Shown here: positions 62,990 to 64,000 of the stretch, one piece after another
How the letters are laid out: each line of letters opens with the position of its first letter
How positions within the stretch are numbered: the first letter of the stretch is position 1
From: Chryseobacterium sp.
GTDB lineage: Bacteria > Bacteroidota > Bacteroidia > Flavobacteriales > Weeksellaceae
Assembly (NCBI GenBank): GCA_031286615.1
Contig: JAITUA010000018.1
Location: 1-64,000 of the forward strand
DNA length: 64,000 bases
Direction: 5' to 3'
The notes under the pieces: model-generated
What the model saw: only the letters and a program-made list of their open reading frames with translations
Told to the model about the DNA's origin: nothing
Database searches by the model: none
Translations under genes and position numbers: made by a program

Positions 62990-63701
62990 CAATTCCATCA
63001 AAATTTTTCAAAGAAATTAACTTCTCAGACGTAAATCCCTCAGCATAAGCCACTCCCGATAACCGCCCTAAATCCTGAGCACGGTAAGTTAAGCTCTCAT
63101 AAAAGTCTTTTGTTGTAATCGGAGTCTCTGGTTCTTTAGAAGCCGGATCATAAAACTGAGTTTTATATGCCATACAGGATGCAATCTTTGTTTCCAGAAA
63201 TTCTGAAATATCAATAACAAATTCCGGTTTGATATCTTTCCATTGAATATAATGAAAAACATGCTTAGGTCTCCACACTTCCTGATTCTCGCCTTCTTCT
63301 ACAGTCTCTATTTTTCTCAGTCCGGACAAAAAGCACGCATCTGATACTAATTTCGCTCCTTTTGCATGATCTGGATGTCTATCATCAATTGCATTAGCTA
63401 ACACGATTTCCGGGCGGTATTTGCGAATCATTTTTACGATCCTCATCTGGTACTCTTCAGAATTTACCAGAAAGCCATCTTTCATTCCAAGGTTCTCTCT
63501 TGCTGAAAGTCCCAAAATTTTAGCAGCATCCGCCGCCTCAGCCTTTCTTGTTTCATCTGTACCTCTTGTACCGAGTTCACCTCTTGTAAGGTCTACAACT
63601 ACGCATTTTTTACCCTCTGAAACCATTTTAGCAATAGTTCCGCCACATCCCAGTTCTACATCATCAGGATGTGCTCCAAAAGCAAGTATATCAGTTTTCA
63701 T
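62982..63701 (-). CDS. bshB1: Bacillithiol biosynthesis deacetylase BshB1
   Basis: 239 residues from ATG 63701 (MKTDILAFGAHPDDVELGCGG); a longer reading from 63737 would begin upstream of the -7 box. This zinc LmbE-type deacetylase turns GlcNAc-malate into GlcN-malate in bacillithiol synthesis. Zinc motif AHPDDVELGCGG and the later DRHPDHAKGAKL (second His site) are visible. Bacillithiol is a low-molecular-weight thiol also used by many flavobacteria. bshA and bshC are not in the window. Confidence 0.92.
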   Translation of the reverse strand: MKTDILAFGAHPDDVELGCGGTIAKMVSEGKKCVVVDLTRGELGTRGTDETRKAEAADAAKILGLSARENLGMKDGFLVNSEEYQMRIVKMIRKYRPEIVLANAIDDRHPDHAKGAKLVSDACFLSGLRKIETVEEGENQEVWRPKHVFHYIQWKDIKPEFVIDISEFLETKIASCMAYKTQFYDPASKEPETPITTKDFYESLTYRAQDLGRLSGVAYAEGFTSEKLISLKNFDGIVW

Positions 63702-63706
63702 ATAAT

Positions 63707-63714
63707 CAAAGATA
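63707..63714 (-). promoter_or_regulatory. bshB1 -7 box next to the start codon
   Basis: The minus strand reads TATCTTTG, five bases upstream of the ATG at 63701, so the mRNA is probably nearly leaderless. Confidence 0.55.
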
Positions 63715-63723
63715 AGTTTAAAA

Positions 63724-63758
63724 TAAAAACTTCCCAAACATTACGAATGGGAAGTTTT
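63724..63758 (-). terminator. Intrinsic terminator of the TPR protein gene
   Basis: AAAACTTCCC/GGGAAGTTTT stem with a 13-base loop and T residues on the minus strand, 25 bases past the stop. Confidence 0.8.
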
Positions 63759-63782
63759 AATATCTATAATTTACATTTTAAA

Positions 63783-64000
63783 TTACTTATTGATCTCTGC
63801 ATTTAATTTTACAGCATCCTGGTAAGTAGGATCTAACTGTAAAGATTTAGCTACATAATCTTTAGCTTTTGCAAGATCAGTATCTTTATTCATATAAGCT
63901 ACTGCAAAGTATGCATAAGCAAGAGTCTGCTTGTTAGCTTCCTGGTCTGCAGGTTTTACTGTACTGATGAATTTTTCGTAAGCCATTTTTGCAGCATCGT
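63783..64000 (-). CDS. TPR repeat protein, C-terminal part (cut by window end)
   Basis: At least 72 residues remain, open to the right edge. The visible part holds a tetratricopeptide unit: AYAYFAVAYMNKDTDLAKAK then DYVAKSLQLDPTYQDAVKLN, with the usual Ala/Tyr/Pro spacing. It probably belongs to a longer TPR protein with several repeats mediating protein contacts. Domain content upstream is not visible. Confidence 0.75.
   Translation of the reverse strand, partial: DAAKMAYEKFISTVKPADQEANKQTLAYAYFAVAYMNKDTDLAKAKDYVAKSLQLDPTYQDAVKLNAEINK

Overview
The window is an ordinary chromosomal stretch from a member of the Bacteroidota, most likely a Chryseobacterium-type flavobacterium (Weeksellaceae). 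Evidence: AT-rich DNA; repeated Bacteroidota-type -7 boxes (TAnnTTTG), in places with a TTTG box 18-20 bp upstream; type IX secretion (T9SS) C-terminal sorting domains; a flavastacin-like astacin; a three-subunit succinate dehydrogenase; bacillithiol deacetylase BshB1; the long Bacteroidota form of NusB; and many families typical of this phylum (IPExxVDY, DUF2480, DUF2723, DUF6048, DUF6452, PUR/DUF3276). No CRISPR array, prophage, insertion sequence or replication origin was seen.

Layout. 1-2.6 kb: tRNA-Thr/Tyr/Gly, then rpsU and xerC-hpf on the minus strand, and tmRNA on the plus strand. 2.7-7.8 kb: a small lipoprotein, then the lipid/RNA/glycolysis run acpP-fabF-rnc-IPExxVDY-pyk. 7.8-11.9 kb: an aldehyde dehydrogenase and a partial histidine-utilisation set (hutG, a small membrane protein, hutI). 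12.1-15.3 kb: ruvB, a PaiB-like flavoprotein, an MBL-fold hydrolase and coaE. 15.4-26 kb: three large secreted T9SS proteins built from fibronectin III and GEVED modules, one of them a reprolysin-like metalloprotease. 26-30.4 kb: DUF6048, DUF6452, rlmD and a thioredoxin-fold lipoprotein without its CxxC. 30.7-38.5 kb: sdhCAB, comEC, a GH99 mannan hydrolase and lpxB. 38.5-41.2 kb: DUF2480, DUF2723, DUF937 and the tiny ribosomal gene thx. 41.5-46.7 kb: a MATE exporter, a DUF2975/XRE pair with two exported ankyrin-type proteins, and aspS. 47-54 kb: astacin, purA, a Crp/Fnr regulator and the NHEJ genes ku-ligD. 54-64 kb: MscS, an SDR, nusB-DUF1573-yajC, an ABC exporter, a PUR protein, a large secreted propeller protein, tRNA-His, bshB1 and a TPR protein cut by the window end.

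Most interesting points. (1) ligD is split by a -1 shift exactly at a run of nine A, and the second frame stays open back to that run and contains the conserved start of the ligase domain. (2) A 19-bp identical motif with the palindrome TTGTCA-TT-TGACAA lies on both sides of the Crp/Fnr gene, upstream of that gene (facing ku) and upstream of purA, and looks like its operator. (3) Heptanucleotide (7-bp period) tandem repeats of several unrelated sequences recur between genes. (4) Two T9SS genes share a recently duplicated or converted 3' third. (5) Several -7 boxes abut start codons, suggesting leaderless mRNAs. I did not find a clear new multi-gene defence or metabolic system. The nearest candidates are the DUF2975/XRE/ankyrin cluster and the alternating-blade propeller protein.
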